64,000 bases of DNA, taken from contig NC_080694.1 of assembly GCF_030445035.2 (NCBI RefSeq), positions 69,145,147-69,209,146 on the forward strand, read 5' to 3'. Both the position numbers and the translations under genes were made by a program. The notes beneath the pieces are model-generated. The model saw only the letters and a program-made list of their open reading frames with translations. It made no database searches and was not told the DNA's origin. This stretch comes from Dasypus novemcinctus. Its lineage: Eukaryota; Chordata; Mammalia; Cingulata; Dasypodidae. Of the stretch, positions 53,360 through 63,532 are shown in pieces. Numbering within the stretch: position 1 is the first letter of the stretch; the number at the start of each line of letters is the position of its first letter.

Positions 53360-56046
53360 AATATGCCACTGCTCGTTTGACACCACCAAAACCCACCCCT
53401 CTGCAGTGGGATACAGAGGATCCTGTTTGGGTTGAGCAGTGGCCGCTACCTTCCCACAAGCTTGCCGTGCTTCAGGCATTGGTGCAGGAACAGCTACGGG
53501 CCGGTCATATTGAGCCCTCTACTAGTCCATATAACTCCCCTGTTTTCGTCATCCAGAAGAAGTCTTCGGGCACCTTCCGGCTCCTGCATGACCTTAGAGA
53601 AATTAATAAGCACATCCTCCCCATGGGCTCCCCCCAGCCCGGCCTTCCCCACCCTTCGGCCTACCCCCACGATTTTCACATCGCAGTCCTAGATATCAAA
53701 GACTGCTTCTTCTCCATTCCCCTCCACCCGAGTGACCGCTGCAAGTTCGCCTTCACGGTCCCTCTGACCAATCATGCAGGAGCTAACCCCCATTTCCAAT
53801 GGAAGGTCCTCCCACAGGGCATGAAGAACAGCCCAACTCTCTGCCAAAACTTTGTTAACGTGGCTGTTGAGCCTCTCCGGCCACTTGCCTATATCCTCCA
53901 CTATATGGACGATATCCTTATCGCCCATAGGGACCCCGAGCGCCTAACCTCGCTCACCACCGTGGTCATCAAAATCTCGAGCAGATTGGGCTGCGCATCC
54001 AGTTGGGCAAAGTCCAGAGAGCGGCCCCCTTTACCTTCCTGGGCTACACCATCAGGGACACAGTCCGCCCTACCTCCCCACAGATCGGCTCCCCTGATGC
54101 AGTCACTCTAGCTGAGCTCCAGCAGCTCTGTGGCAACATCAACTGGCTCAGGTCCACACTCCCAATCACCACTGCCCAACTTCAGCCACTTTTTGAGCTG
54201 CTACAGACCTCGGGGCCTACGGCTGCTGCCCCCTCTAAGAGGATTTCTATCACCCCGCCCGCACGGAAGGCCATTAAGGCTGTTAATAGCGTCCTTCCAG
54301 ACTGTTGTCTCCAGCGCCATTACCCGGACCGCCCTATTTTGGCCCTTGTCATCGCCACCTTAGGCACCCCCGCAGGAGCTCTCTGGCAGGAGGGACCTCT
54401 CCAATGGGTCCACCCCTCCAAGAGCAGACTGCCTAAGATCGGTCTGGCTCTCCACATCTGGATCGAGCTGGCACTTGACTTAGTCTCCCTCTGCATCCAC
54501 ACCTACGGCCGCCAGCCTGACACCATCATCTGGCCCCTTACCGCCAAACACACCACTGTCCTTCTCTCCGAGAACCCCCATGCCCAGGTTCTTCTGGAAA
54601 TCTTCCACGGAACCTTCGATTGCCATTACCCCACTCACAAGATCCTCCAAGGCCTCGCTCGGATCCCCCTTACCGATCAGCACCACCCCTTCCCTAGCTC
54701 CAAACCACTCCCCAACTGCCCCACCGTCTTCACTGATGCTTCCAAGACCAAGTTTGCCTTCGTGGCCCACTCCCCTGGGCACGCCCGACCGACCATCATC
54801 ACTCATAGTCATCCCTGGTCAGTCCAGGTGGGCAAATTACTCACCATCCTCACGGCCCTCAGGCACTTCAGTAGTGAGCCCGTTAACATTTTTACCGACA
54901 GCCATTACGCCCTACAGGCTTGTTCGGTTATCGCCCACGTGGTTTTTTTCCCCCCGTGACACACCCATCGATCAAGCGCTCAGTGCGCTGCAGCGAGAGC
55001 TCGAGCTCCGCTGTCAACCTTGGTACATTACCCATATTCGCAGCCACTCAGGCTTGCCCCGGCCTCTTGCTGTAGGCAACGCCCAAGCGGATCTGGCCAT
55101 ATCCTCCCTTAACGCCTCCATGGCGATAGGAGACCCTATCAACCAGGCCAAGTCCCTTCATGCCCGCTTCCATTTCTCGGCTGCGGCTCTTAAGCACCTT
55201 TTGCCGGACCTTCCCATCGAAACATGTAAGCACCTTGTCCGCGCGTGCAAAACGTGTGCGCCGTTCCTGCCACTGGGGCCGCTGCAGCCACAGGGGGTCA
55301 ACCCCCGCGGGCTCAAGCCCAATGCAAGGTGGCAGGCCGATGTCACCCACGTGCCCTCGTTCGGCCGCCTCAAGTATGTTCATGTGGTCGTAGACACCTT
55401 CTCCCACATGTGCTATGCTGTGCCCCTAACGGGCGAAACGGCCGGCCACTGCGTCCGCGCGTTACGCCAGGCAATTCTCTTCATGGGGGTCCCCTGGGAC
55501 CTAAAAACTGATAATGGCCCTGTGTATCGCAGCGCCTCCTTCCAGCAGTTCCTCTCTCTTTATAACATAACCCACCACTTTGGCATCCCCTATAATCCCC
55601 AGGGGCAGGCCATTGTTGAGAGCCTCCACTCATGGCTCAAGGTACTCATTCAGAAGGAGCTATCCCTCCACCAGACAAAAACCCCGGGGGACATCATCAC
55701 CTCATGCCTCATCCATCTTAATCTGCTCACATTTAATAAGGAGGGGCTGTCCCCCATACATAAACACTGGGGGCCCTCCTCGGCCCCCATGCCCATGCCG
55801 CTTGTTCACTGGAAAGACCCTCAGGACAATGCATGGAAAGGCCCCAGCCCCCTCCTCACCCAAGGCCGAGGTTTTGCTTGTGTCTTCCCAGATGACGCCC
55901 CGCAACCCATCTGGGTCCCTGGACGGAACATCAAGCCCGCCACAACAGCCACCTCACATGACGCGGAGGGAGCGCCGGTAGCTTCGCAGTCTGGTCTACC
56001 GCATGACCCGAGTTGCCCTGGAGGATCCCCCTCGCCCACCGGATGA
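53350..56046 (+). pseudogene. pol: ERV-B pol (RT, RNase H, integrase), two frame breaks
   Basis: It enters in the -1 frame relative to pro. RT has 'PSTSPYNSPVFVIQKKS' near 53,515 and an intact YMDD box at 53,902-53,913. A frame change occurs between about 53,955 and 54,000. RNase H follows, with 'FTDAS' near 54,730 and 'IFTDSHYAL' near 54,890. A second change lies at a T7C6 run (54,943-54,955). Integrase then runs open to 56,046, with an H..H..C..C region (55,160-55,260) and catalytic Asp 55,339, Asp 55,510 and Glu 55,618. The last two are spaced D-X35-E. Its end overlaps the env start by 44 bp. The sequence is betaretrovirus-like. Confidence 0.88.
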
Positions 56047-57952
56047 CGAGCTCACTCACCTGCTGCAGCTGTATCGTCAAGCTCGAACACTCCATCCTCC
56101 ACCTCCAACGCCCTCCCCTACCCTTGTTCCCCTCCTCGTCCTCCTTCTATCCCTTGCTACATCAAGCCAGGCTAATGCTAATCATCAGCCCTTTAATTGG
56201 ACGCTCACCCTCTGGCAGCAGGAAAAGCTCCTCGTGGAGAATGTCACCATAGGCGCTCCTTCCTTCACTGTGCATATATGTAATCTCACCGACCTAGCAT
56301 ACACGTCTGCTCCTGGCAACGCCTTCTATAGTTGCTCCCTTCCCTGCTACACCTCACCCCCACCACACCACACAAGGCGTACCCCTGGCTCGACGTTCGG
56401 TAAGAGCCTCTCACCGAAGTGCCTTGGCCCCAATGGTAACTATTTTTCAGGCTTCTACATCTGCCCATCCACTGCCAGGGGATGCCATGACCCCGCACAC
56501 TATTACTGCTCCTCCTGGGGGTGCGAAACTGTTGCCTACGGGTGGACCGGGGCCCCTAAGAAAGACCCCTATATCAATCTGGTTCTCAACAACTCCAACT
56601 GGCTCTCCGTCACCCTACAAGTCAAAGACCCCCAAAATTCAGTCTGGCTATCTGGCTGCACGTGGGGAGTCCGCCTGTATATGACTGGCTACGACTACGG
56701 TGCCTTTTTCATCATAAAGAAGGAATCGATTCCCACACATTCCACCCCAGTGGGCCCAAATCAGGTTCTCAATCCTCCCCAAGCACAGCCTCCCCCTCCT
56801 CCTTCTCCTTCTCCTTCTCCTTCTCCTTCTCCTTCTCCTAATACCGCCCTGAATGCCTCCACCACCAAATATCCTTCCCATCGCCAAATCCTATTACCCC
56901 CCCCAGCCCTCTTTTAGCCCTCCTCAACACGTTGTTTCTCTCTTTAAACTCATCCCATCCCAACCTTACCCTAGACTGCTGGCTATGCTTCTCCTCCGCA
57001 GCCCCCTACTATGAGGCTATAGCCACCAACGGCTCCTATCACGCCTCCCCAGACACCACTGGTGCCTCTTGCAACTGGAACCAAACAAAGGTGGGACTCA
57101 CCTTCCAGTCGGTCTCACAAACTGGACTCTGCATAGTAAAAATTGGAGGCAATGTTCCCCCCCCCCATACAATCCCTTTGCAACCTAACCCAAAGCCCTA
57201 ATGCAACCACCAAGTTCCTAATTCCACCTAATAATGCCAAGTGGCTATGTTCCTCCTCCGGCCTCACCCCATGTCTCAATGTCCAAACCCTTAACTCCAC
57301 CAACGAAACCTGTGTGCTTGTTCTCATTGTCCCCCACATTCTCTTTCATAACAGTAACCAATTCCTTGATTTCTGGCAGCGCTACAGCCCCCCGCGGTAT
57401 GAACGAAAATGAGAGGTCTTCACTGCCGTAACTATTGCTATTCTTCTAGGTCTTGCTGGTGCTGCCACTGGGGCCACAGCTCTCGGCCTCCAAGATATTT
57501 CTTTTTCTACCCTTAGGCAGGCTGTCGATGAAGACATAGCCCGCCTTGAAACTTCCATAGCCCACTTAGAAACATCTCTCAACTCTCTGTCCGAGGTCGT
57601 TCTCCAGAACCGCAGAGGCCTAGACCTCCTCTTCCTTAAGGAGGGAGGGCTCTGTGCAGCTTTGGGAGAAGAATGTTGTTTTTATGCCAACCACTCCGGC
57701 CTCATCCGCGACAATCTCGCGCAGGTCAGAGAAGGCCTCTGCAAAAGGAAGCTAGAACGAGACGCCGGATGGTCCTTCTCTTGGGGGCTGCCCAATGGAA
57801 TCCTTTCTTACTTTCTCCCCTTCCTGGGCTCACTCCTCACCCTTATCCTCCTGTTAGCCCTAGGGCCATGGATCATAAAACGAGTTGTCCGGCTAGTCAA
57901 AGTCCAGATTAACCCTGTCACCAGTCTAGCCCCGCAGGCCCGGTACCAGTGA
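56003..57952 (+). pseudogene. env: ERV-B env (SU and TM), disrupted
   Basis: The ATG at 56,003 is followed by a hydrophobic signal peptide (about residues 40-58). SU has several N-glycan sites and a Pro/Ser repeat encoded by a CTTCTC microsatellite (56,800-56,838). The frame changes at a C8 run (56,897-56,904). The CWLC motif is at 56,977-56,988. The frame changes back at a C10 run (57,157-57,166). A TGA at 57,410-57,412 then falls just before the fusion-peptide region. TM continues in the same frame, with CX6CC at 57,653-57,679 and an anchor near 57,815-57,880, and stops at 57,950-57,952. CWLC plus CX6CC mark a gammaretrovirus/type D-like Env. No full-length Env is predicted. Confidence 0.87.
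56800..56838 (+). repeat. CTTCTC microsatellite inside env
   Basis: About six hexamer copies encode alternating Pro-Ser in the proline-rich hinge of SU. Confidence 0.85.
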
Positions 57953-58093
57953 CTCCCCACTACCGACACCGCTGAGCCGAGACCCTGCCAGCGCAGCCGA
58001 CAACCTCGCCAGCCACGAAAGACCAAAAAGCCCCACACCTGCCACATTCCCCTCCAAGCCCCCCCACCGAGAGCTCTGACCCGCTATTAAAAA

Positions 58094-58105
58094 CAGAGGG
58101 GGAGA
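58094..58105 (+). other. ERV-B polypurine tract
   Basis: The purine run 'agagggggaga' lies directly before the 3' LTR. Confidence 0.75.
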
Positions 58106-58586
58106 TATGGGGGTGCGAACCAACGTTACTAAGCCGACCCGGCAGCAGGCGTGTGCACAGCCTGAAGCCGCAGTTCAGGGTGGCTGGAACGGGCGACCAC
58201 GCCCTCAGCCTGGTACGGGCGAAGCGCCCTCAGCCTACCCGGGCGAGATATATCAATAATGGTCGCCTCCCGCTATCTCCCGCCTAGCCTAACATCTGGT
58301 CGGCTCTCACTTCCCCTTTCCCCTCCCCTATTCCAAACCTCTCAGCTAGCCCTCTGCCTAGCAACCGCTTACAATCACCTATCAGAAAGCAGTACCCGCC
58401 CGCACCTATCAAATCTCTCCACACAGTCCCTAACCCTATAAAGCCATATCCCCTTCCACAATAAACCAGACTTGTGCCACCAGCCTGTCTCCGCGGTTTC
58501 TTCCTGAATCTCGTGCGCCCTCCATACCTCGGAGCCACCGAGAGAAGTCGCAGAGGCCTCCAGCGGCTCCTCTCCACCCGCCAGCA
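58106..58586 (+). repeat. ERV-B 3' LTR
   Basis: It is 481 bp, the same length as the 5' LTR with no indels in my alignment. Its first two bases are TA instead of TG. AATAAA is at 58,460-58,465. It is followed by 'atctga', the right target duplication. Confidence 0.92.
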
Positions 58587-59055
58587 ATCTGAATTTTTTG
58601 GTTTTGTGTGCATATAAAAGTTATGCTTACACTATATTATAGTCTATTAAGGGTGCAATAAATAGCTCTGTCTAAAAAACAATGTACATACCTTAATTAA
58701 AAATACTTAATTGCTAAAAATATGGTCCCTCTCCCCTGAGCCTTCAGTGAGTCGTAATCTTTTGCTGGTGGAGGGTCCTGCCTCAATGTTGACGGCTGCT
58801 GACTGATCAGGTGGAGGCTGCTGAAGGGTGGGCGGCTGTGGGGATTTCTTAAAATAAGGAAGTTGACCACATCCATTGACTCTTCCTTTCACTAAAGGTA
58901 TCTCTGTAGCATGTGATGCTGTTTGATAAAACTTTACACAGAGTAGAACTGCTTTCAAAACTGGACTCAATTTTCTCATACCCTACCACTGCTTTATCAA
59001 CTAAATCTGTGTAATATTCTAAATTCTTTGTTGTCATTTCAACAGTGTATGCAGC
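58587..59055 (-). mobile_element. Tigger1 continuation with transposase C-terminus
   Basis: The plus strand 'gtgcatataaaagttatgct', 'ctgtctaaaaaacaatgtac' and 'gagccttcagtgagtcgtaa' follow Tigger1. On the minus strand, pieces of a transposase C-terminal region are visible ('NLEYYTDLVDKAVVGYEKIE', then 'YFKKSPQPP'). It is truncated by L1 DNA near 59,055 and lacks the catalytic DDE domain. Confidence 0.8.
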
Positions 59056-60015
59056 ATCCTTTTTAAAAGTTTATTTGTTAACCACTTATTTCAAATTCAC
59101 AAGAATAAAATAAAAGAAAAAGGCAGCTCAACAAGTTAAGGAAAAATTACTCCTAGAAAGTTCTTTTTCAGGCACTTTTATCTCATCTAATTGTAACTGC
59201 TAACTCAGTTGTTCCTCTAGTGTTCAGAAGGACACACAGGTGAACACAGATTAGTTAAATGCAATAGTCAAGGTCACTTTATTAATTCCAAAAAAATGAA
59301 GAGAAAAAATGCTTTATCATATTCATATCTCACAAAACCAAACCCCATATTCTTTTTTTTTACCTTTAAAGAAATTAAATAGTACCAAGTTTGCTTTTGT
59401 TACAAAACATTACAATGTTGTTAGCTATAGCACATAAATTACATTTTCCCATATATCCCCACATACTTAACACCCTGTAGAAGAACACTCCTGTATTTAT
59501 ATTATTAACCACATCCTTATCTACCCAAATCATTGTTATGTATTTCCCATATTATCCTCCAGCTGTCTTCCAACTAACATTCATCTTTTTGGCTACTTAG
59601 CCTCAATCACATCCATAAATCAGCACTGTTTGTTATATTCATTATAATATATTACCATCAAGTCCAACCATTACCACATATTTACATTTGACCTTATTAA
59701 ACATTCTATATACATCCAACATCTACGACCCCTTCTCATCCCACATTCCATCTCTTTCAATTATATACTGCATTGGCCAAGTCCATAAGTCTAGTCATTA
59801 TGTTTAGTTCATATCAGTGAGACCATACAAGAGTCATCCTTTGTGTCTGTCTGATTCACTCCAGATAATATCTTCAAGATTCCTCCATGTTGTCATGTGC
59901 TTCCCCAAGTGATTTCTTCATATAGCTGAGAAATAGTCTGTCATATGAATATACCACTTGTTTATCCATTCATTGGTTAACGGACACAAATTGTTTCCAT
60001 CATTTAGTAGTTGTG
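59056..60015 (-). mobile_element. L1 3' UTR, antisense
   Basis: The left end is T-rich. The body shows 'agtgagaccatacaagagtc', 'ttgtgtctgtctgattcact', 'atcttcaagattcctccatg' and 'ttgtttatccattcattggt', the reverse complement of a conserved L1 3' region. Confidence 0.75.
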
Positions 60016-60029
60016 ACATTGGTGGCCTG

Positions 60030-60195
60030 TGAGGTCTGCTACTCCTCTTGTGACCTGTGAGCTTTAAACTTCACCATGCAGCCCCGTGGCCTGCAAGGTG
60101 TGCTGCTGTTCCCTGTTCCAGGGCCTGTGTACTTTAAACTTCATCATGCAGCTCTGTGGCCTGCAAGGTGTACTGCCCTTCTTGTTCTAGGACCT
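60030..60195 (+). repeat. Short tandem duplication
   Basis: Two and a part copies of about 70-80 bp, keyed by 'gtggcctgcaaggtgtgctg' and 'tttaaacttcaccatgcag', then 'gtggcctgcaaggtgtactg' and 'tttaaacttcatcatgcag'. The family is not recognised. Confidence 0.6.
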
Positions 60196-60510
60196 GTGAG
60201 CACGATAGTTCTCACCATAGAACTCCAGTTTGGCTCATCCTTGTTACACTTGGCATCCATGTAAAGATTCTACCAGCACAAGGACTATCCTTTTGGTTTT
60301 GTCATTTCCAGTTCCTAGAGGCCCCACATTCCATTTTCACTGCAATGGCTGGGTGACTCTTTCTCACATGGCATCACTCTGACACTGACTCCCAATCCCA
60401 TCTTTTAAGGTCCTTGTGTGTTCATTGCATTGGGCCACTCTGGTAACTCAGGATGGTATCCTTATCTTATCTGATTAGCAACCTTAATTCCCCAGTGCCA
60501 AGTAACATAA
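60196..60510. repeat. Worn repeat DNA, part MLT1-like
   Basis: 60,380-60,510 ('ggcatcactctgacactgac', 'ttatctgattagcaacctta', 'gtgccaagtaacataatgtg') resembles the 3' half of a MaLR/MLT1 LTR. The rest is unassigned. Confidence 0.45.
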
Positions 60511-61255
60511 TGTGGTAGTTTGAAGCTGTATGTACCTCAGAAAGACATGTTCTCAGCAGAGTTGCAATTTCTACTCTCCGGTTCATTGAACTTACCCAGA
60601 TCAGCTAATAGGATGTGAAGATGGTCAACCATCACACCAGGGAACTGAGAGTGCCTACACTCCAAGCAGGAGAATCACATCCATGAACCATGTGGGATCT
60701 AAGCCCCCTCTGGATATAGAGGTGGAGTGGACATCACCATCATAGGGTCCAAGGATGGAGCAATAAAATATGGATTAGAGTGGGCTTATTGGCATTCCAG
60801 CATAGAACGTTTATGGAAGAAATTGTACCATTGATTGGTATTCCACTATAGAACTATTATGGAAGAAATTGTAGCATTGATGTGGAGACAGTGGCCACTA
60901 TAGTTGCAGAGTGCAGGGAGAGGGAAGAAAAAATGTGATGTGGGAGCATCTTGAGGACTTGGAGTTGTCCTACTTGATATTGCAGGGACAGATGCTGGAC
61001 ATTATATATCCTGCCATAACCCAGTGAATATAGTGGGGGAGAGTGTAAACAACAGTGTAAACTATTTTCCATGCACTGCAGCAGTGGTCCAAAATGTATT
61101 CCGCAAATGCAATGAATGTTCCTCAATGATGAAAGAGGTTGATGGTGTGGGAGGAGTGGGGTGGGGTGGGATGTGGAGTATATGGGAAACTCTTATATTT
61201 TTTTAATGTAACATTTTTTGTGATCTATGTGTCTTCAGAAAATACAATAATAAAA
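60511..61255 (+). mobile_element. Retroposon X, 3' half with A-rich tail
   Basis: Matches to the 50-kb copy (reverse complement) run from 'gttcattgaacttacccaga' through 'atgtgggatctaagccccct', 'ggacattatatatcctgcca' and 'gatgaaagaggttgatggtg' to 'tgtaacattttttgtgatct' and an A-rich end near 61,255. It is an older copy. Confidence 0.7.
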
Positions 61256-61833
61256 AAAGAAAGATGTTTTCTTAAATCTTGTCTATTCCTGTGGTTGTGA
61301 CCCTACTGTGTGCAGGACCTTTTGATGAATCTACTTCAGTTAAGGTGTGGCCCACCTCAGTCAGGATGGTCTTAATCCTATTACTAGAATCCTTTATAAT
61401 AAATTAAATTCAGACAAAGAGAGATGAAGCCACAGGAGGCATATTAAAGTACTATATTTAAAATGTCAGTAATTTTTTTGAATCTAATTGTCCTCTTCTT
61501 AAATGTTTCTTTGATAAAACATATCTTAATAAGAAGGTATGTACAATTTCATTGTTGAATTATGAAAAGCAACTTATAAAAAATCTTTGTTTATGTGATA
61601 GTTGAAAAATTATCTTATTAGTTTTCATTCCTTTGATTCCAGTGATGCTGAACATTTGCTTGATTTAGCTATTGTTTATTTCTTCTCTGGATTATATATT
61701 TAATATGTTTGCACGTTTTTCCCATTGGATGTTTTAGATTTTTCTTTTTGATTTTTATAAAATGGTTTTGTCTGTTATCTCTAAAGTAAATTTCTGTAAG
61801 TTAGGATTTTAAAAAATGTTTATGGTGGCTATA
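61256..61833. repeat. AT-rich, L1-like debris
   Basis: 'gatgctgaacatttgcttga' near 61,645 and nearby text look like antisense L1 3' sequence. Otherwise nothing is clear. Confidence 0.4.
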
Positions 61834-62420
61834 TTCATCAGCCAAAGGGGTGCTGATGCAAAATACCAGGAATCTGCTGATTTTCATAAAGGGTATTTAT
61901 TTGGTGTAGAAGCTTACAGTTACCAGGGCATAAAATGTAAGTTACTTCACTCACCAAAGTCTTTTGCCACATTTTGGAGCCAGATGTCTACTGATGTCTG
62001 CCAGGGTTCAGGCTCCCTCGGTTCCTCTCTTCCCAGGGTTCAATTTTCTCTGTGTGCAGTTCCTTTGTGTTCTCCAGAAGGTCAGCTGTAGAGTATCAGG
62101 TGAGCAGCGCTCTCTCTCCCTCTCCCTGGGGCTTCTGCCATGTGTAAGGGGCCATCTCTATTCCTCTGTGGTATTCTACTTTGTGTTCATTTCCCTGGGC
62201 TCCAGCTCAAGACTCCAAGAGCAAAATAAACCCTCCTTTGCCATGTCTTTTATCTGTGAGTCACCACCCACCAAGGGCCCAACTGACATGGCCCAATCAA
62301 AGCCCTAATCATAATTTAATCATGCACAGGTACAGACCAGTTTACAAACATAATCCAATATCTAATTTTAGAATTCATGAACCATATCAAACTGGTTCAG
62401 TGCCTTTGGCAAACAGAAGT
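61834..62420. mobile_element. LTR-like element, family 'Y'
   Basis: 'catcagccaaaggggtgctg', 'atttatttggtgtagaagct' and 'tacagttaccagggcataaa' match the copy at 44.1 kb over several hundred bases, including 'ttgccatgtcttttatctgt' near 62,240. Confidence 0.55.
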
Positions 62421-63400
62421 GTTTCTATTACTTTTGTTCTATAATATATTATTTCCTTTGTGATATTTCCATTGCTCCATTGCTTAGAAGTTTATTTTCC
62501 ATTTTGCAAAATAAATATAAATATACATATTTACTTCCTATTTTTGTGTAGTAAATTTTAAACATTTAAAATTTCTATTTGAAATTTATGTAAATGTCTG
62601 TTTTTGAAAATTAGATTTAACTTGTAAATATGAGGCTCTCCAGACATTTCATTACTTTAACCCATGCTGTTTATCAAATAGTCCTTCAATACTCATTACT
62701 TTGTATTGTCCCTCTTTTCATAGTCAATATTCTTAGGTAAAATGAACTGGGCCTGTTTTGGACCTTTCCATTTCATTTTAATAATCTTCAAATCAGTACT
62801 TTTAACTCTTATTGCTTGATAGAGCATTTCAGTACCTGGCAAAGCAAATCCTTCTTTATTACTCTTTCTAAAAATGTCTTGCCCCTTCTAAACCATTTTT
62901 TCCAAATAAATCTTGAAATAAATTTGTTACAATTCAAATATAATTGTTTGAAATATCTGCATTACACTTTGCATTTTAAATAATGATTTTTATTTATTTT
63001 TGTCTCCATTTATTCAAGTTTTTTTCCTTTTGGTAAAGATAAGTAATACTTTCTCATTAAAAGTGTTCCACACATCTTGTTAGGGTTATCTTTATTAATA
63101 TCATATATTTTATTTAATTGCTTATTGTTTATTGTTGATTGTGAAGAAAGCTATACATTTTAAATATTTCTGTGATATATTTTCTATTTTCTTCTTGTTG
63201 AATCAATGGGGATTTCTAATAGATTTCCTATGGATAGTATTGTTTTAATTTCTTCTTATTCTTACCTTATTTTTGAGGGGCAGAAGTGTGTCTATCTTCC
63301 TTTAATGTTAAACAACTGCATAGAAAGTTTTGTTGAACTTTTGTCCTCCACATTTTAGTTCAGATCCTCTTATTTACAGAAGGGAGAAAGCAGGGCATAA
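62421..63400. other. AT-rich sequence, probably old L1
   Basis: No frame. Texture and scattered 'ctttattactctttctaaaa'-like text suggest antisense L1 ORF2 remnants, but landmarks are weak. Confidence 0.35.
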
Positions 63401-63404
63401 TGAA

Positions 63405-63532
63405 TTAAGAAGAGAATAAATAGTATGTAATGGGAGAAGCAGAATATACCTGTGATTTGAGCTGACCTAAGCTAATTTGGTCATGCCCAACTCTAAGATT
63501 ATTTTTGGTAGATAAGAATAGTCCTTGAGATT
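63405..63532 (+). repeat. Second copy of the LTR-like repeat at 430
   Basis: It matches 430-560 ('aatgggagaagcagaatata', 'gagctgacctaagctaattt', 'gataagaatagtccttgag') and then stops abruptly at X sequence. Confidence 0.6.

Larger units (their letters stand above)
49308..58586 (+). mobile_element. ERV-B: nearly complete type D-like provirus
   Basis: Full outline: LTR 49,308-49,788, primer binding site, leader, gag, pro, pol, env, polypurine tract, LTR 58,106-58,586. The flanks 'acctga' and 'atctga' form a 6-bp duplication with one change. Gag, pro and pol use frames 3, 2 and 1 in turn (two -1 shifts), as betaretroviruses do. The Env has the CWLC and CX6CC motifs of gammaretrovirus-like and type D viruses. 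Gag is interrupted by a 1,465-bp X retroposon. The remaining frame breaks are few and mostly at homopolymer runs, and there is one nonsense codon in env. It is GC-rich, unlike the surrounding DNA. Confidence 0.93.

Noticed and set aside
54580-54959. Long plus frame starting at 54,580 as a pol start
   Set aside because: The first ~125 codons are the wrong frame of RNase H. The true integrase frame joins it only after the T7C6 run at 54,943.
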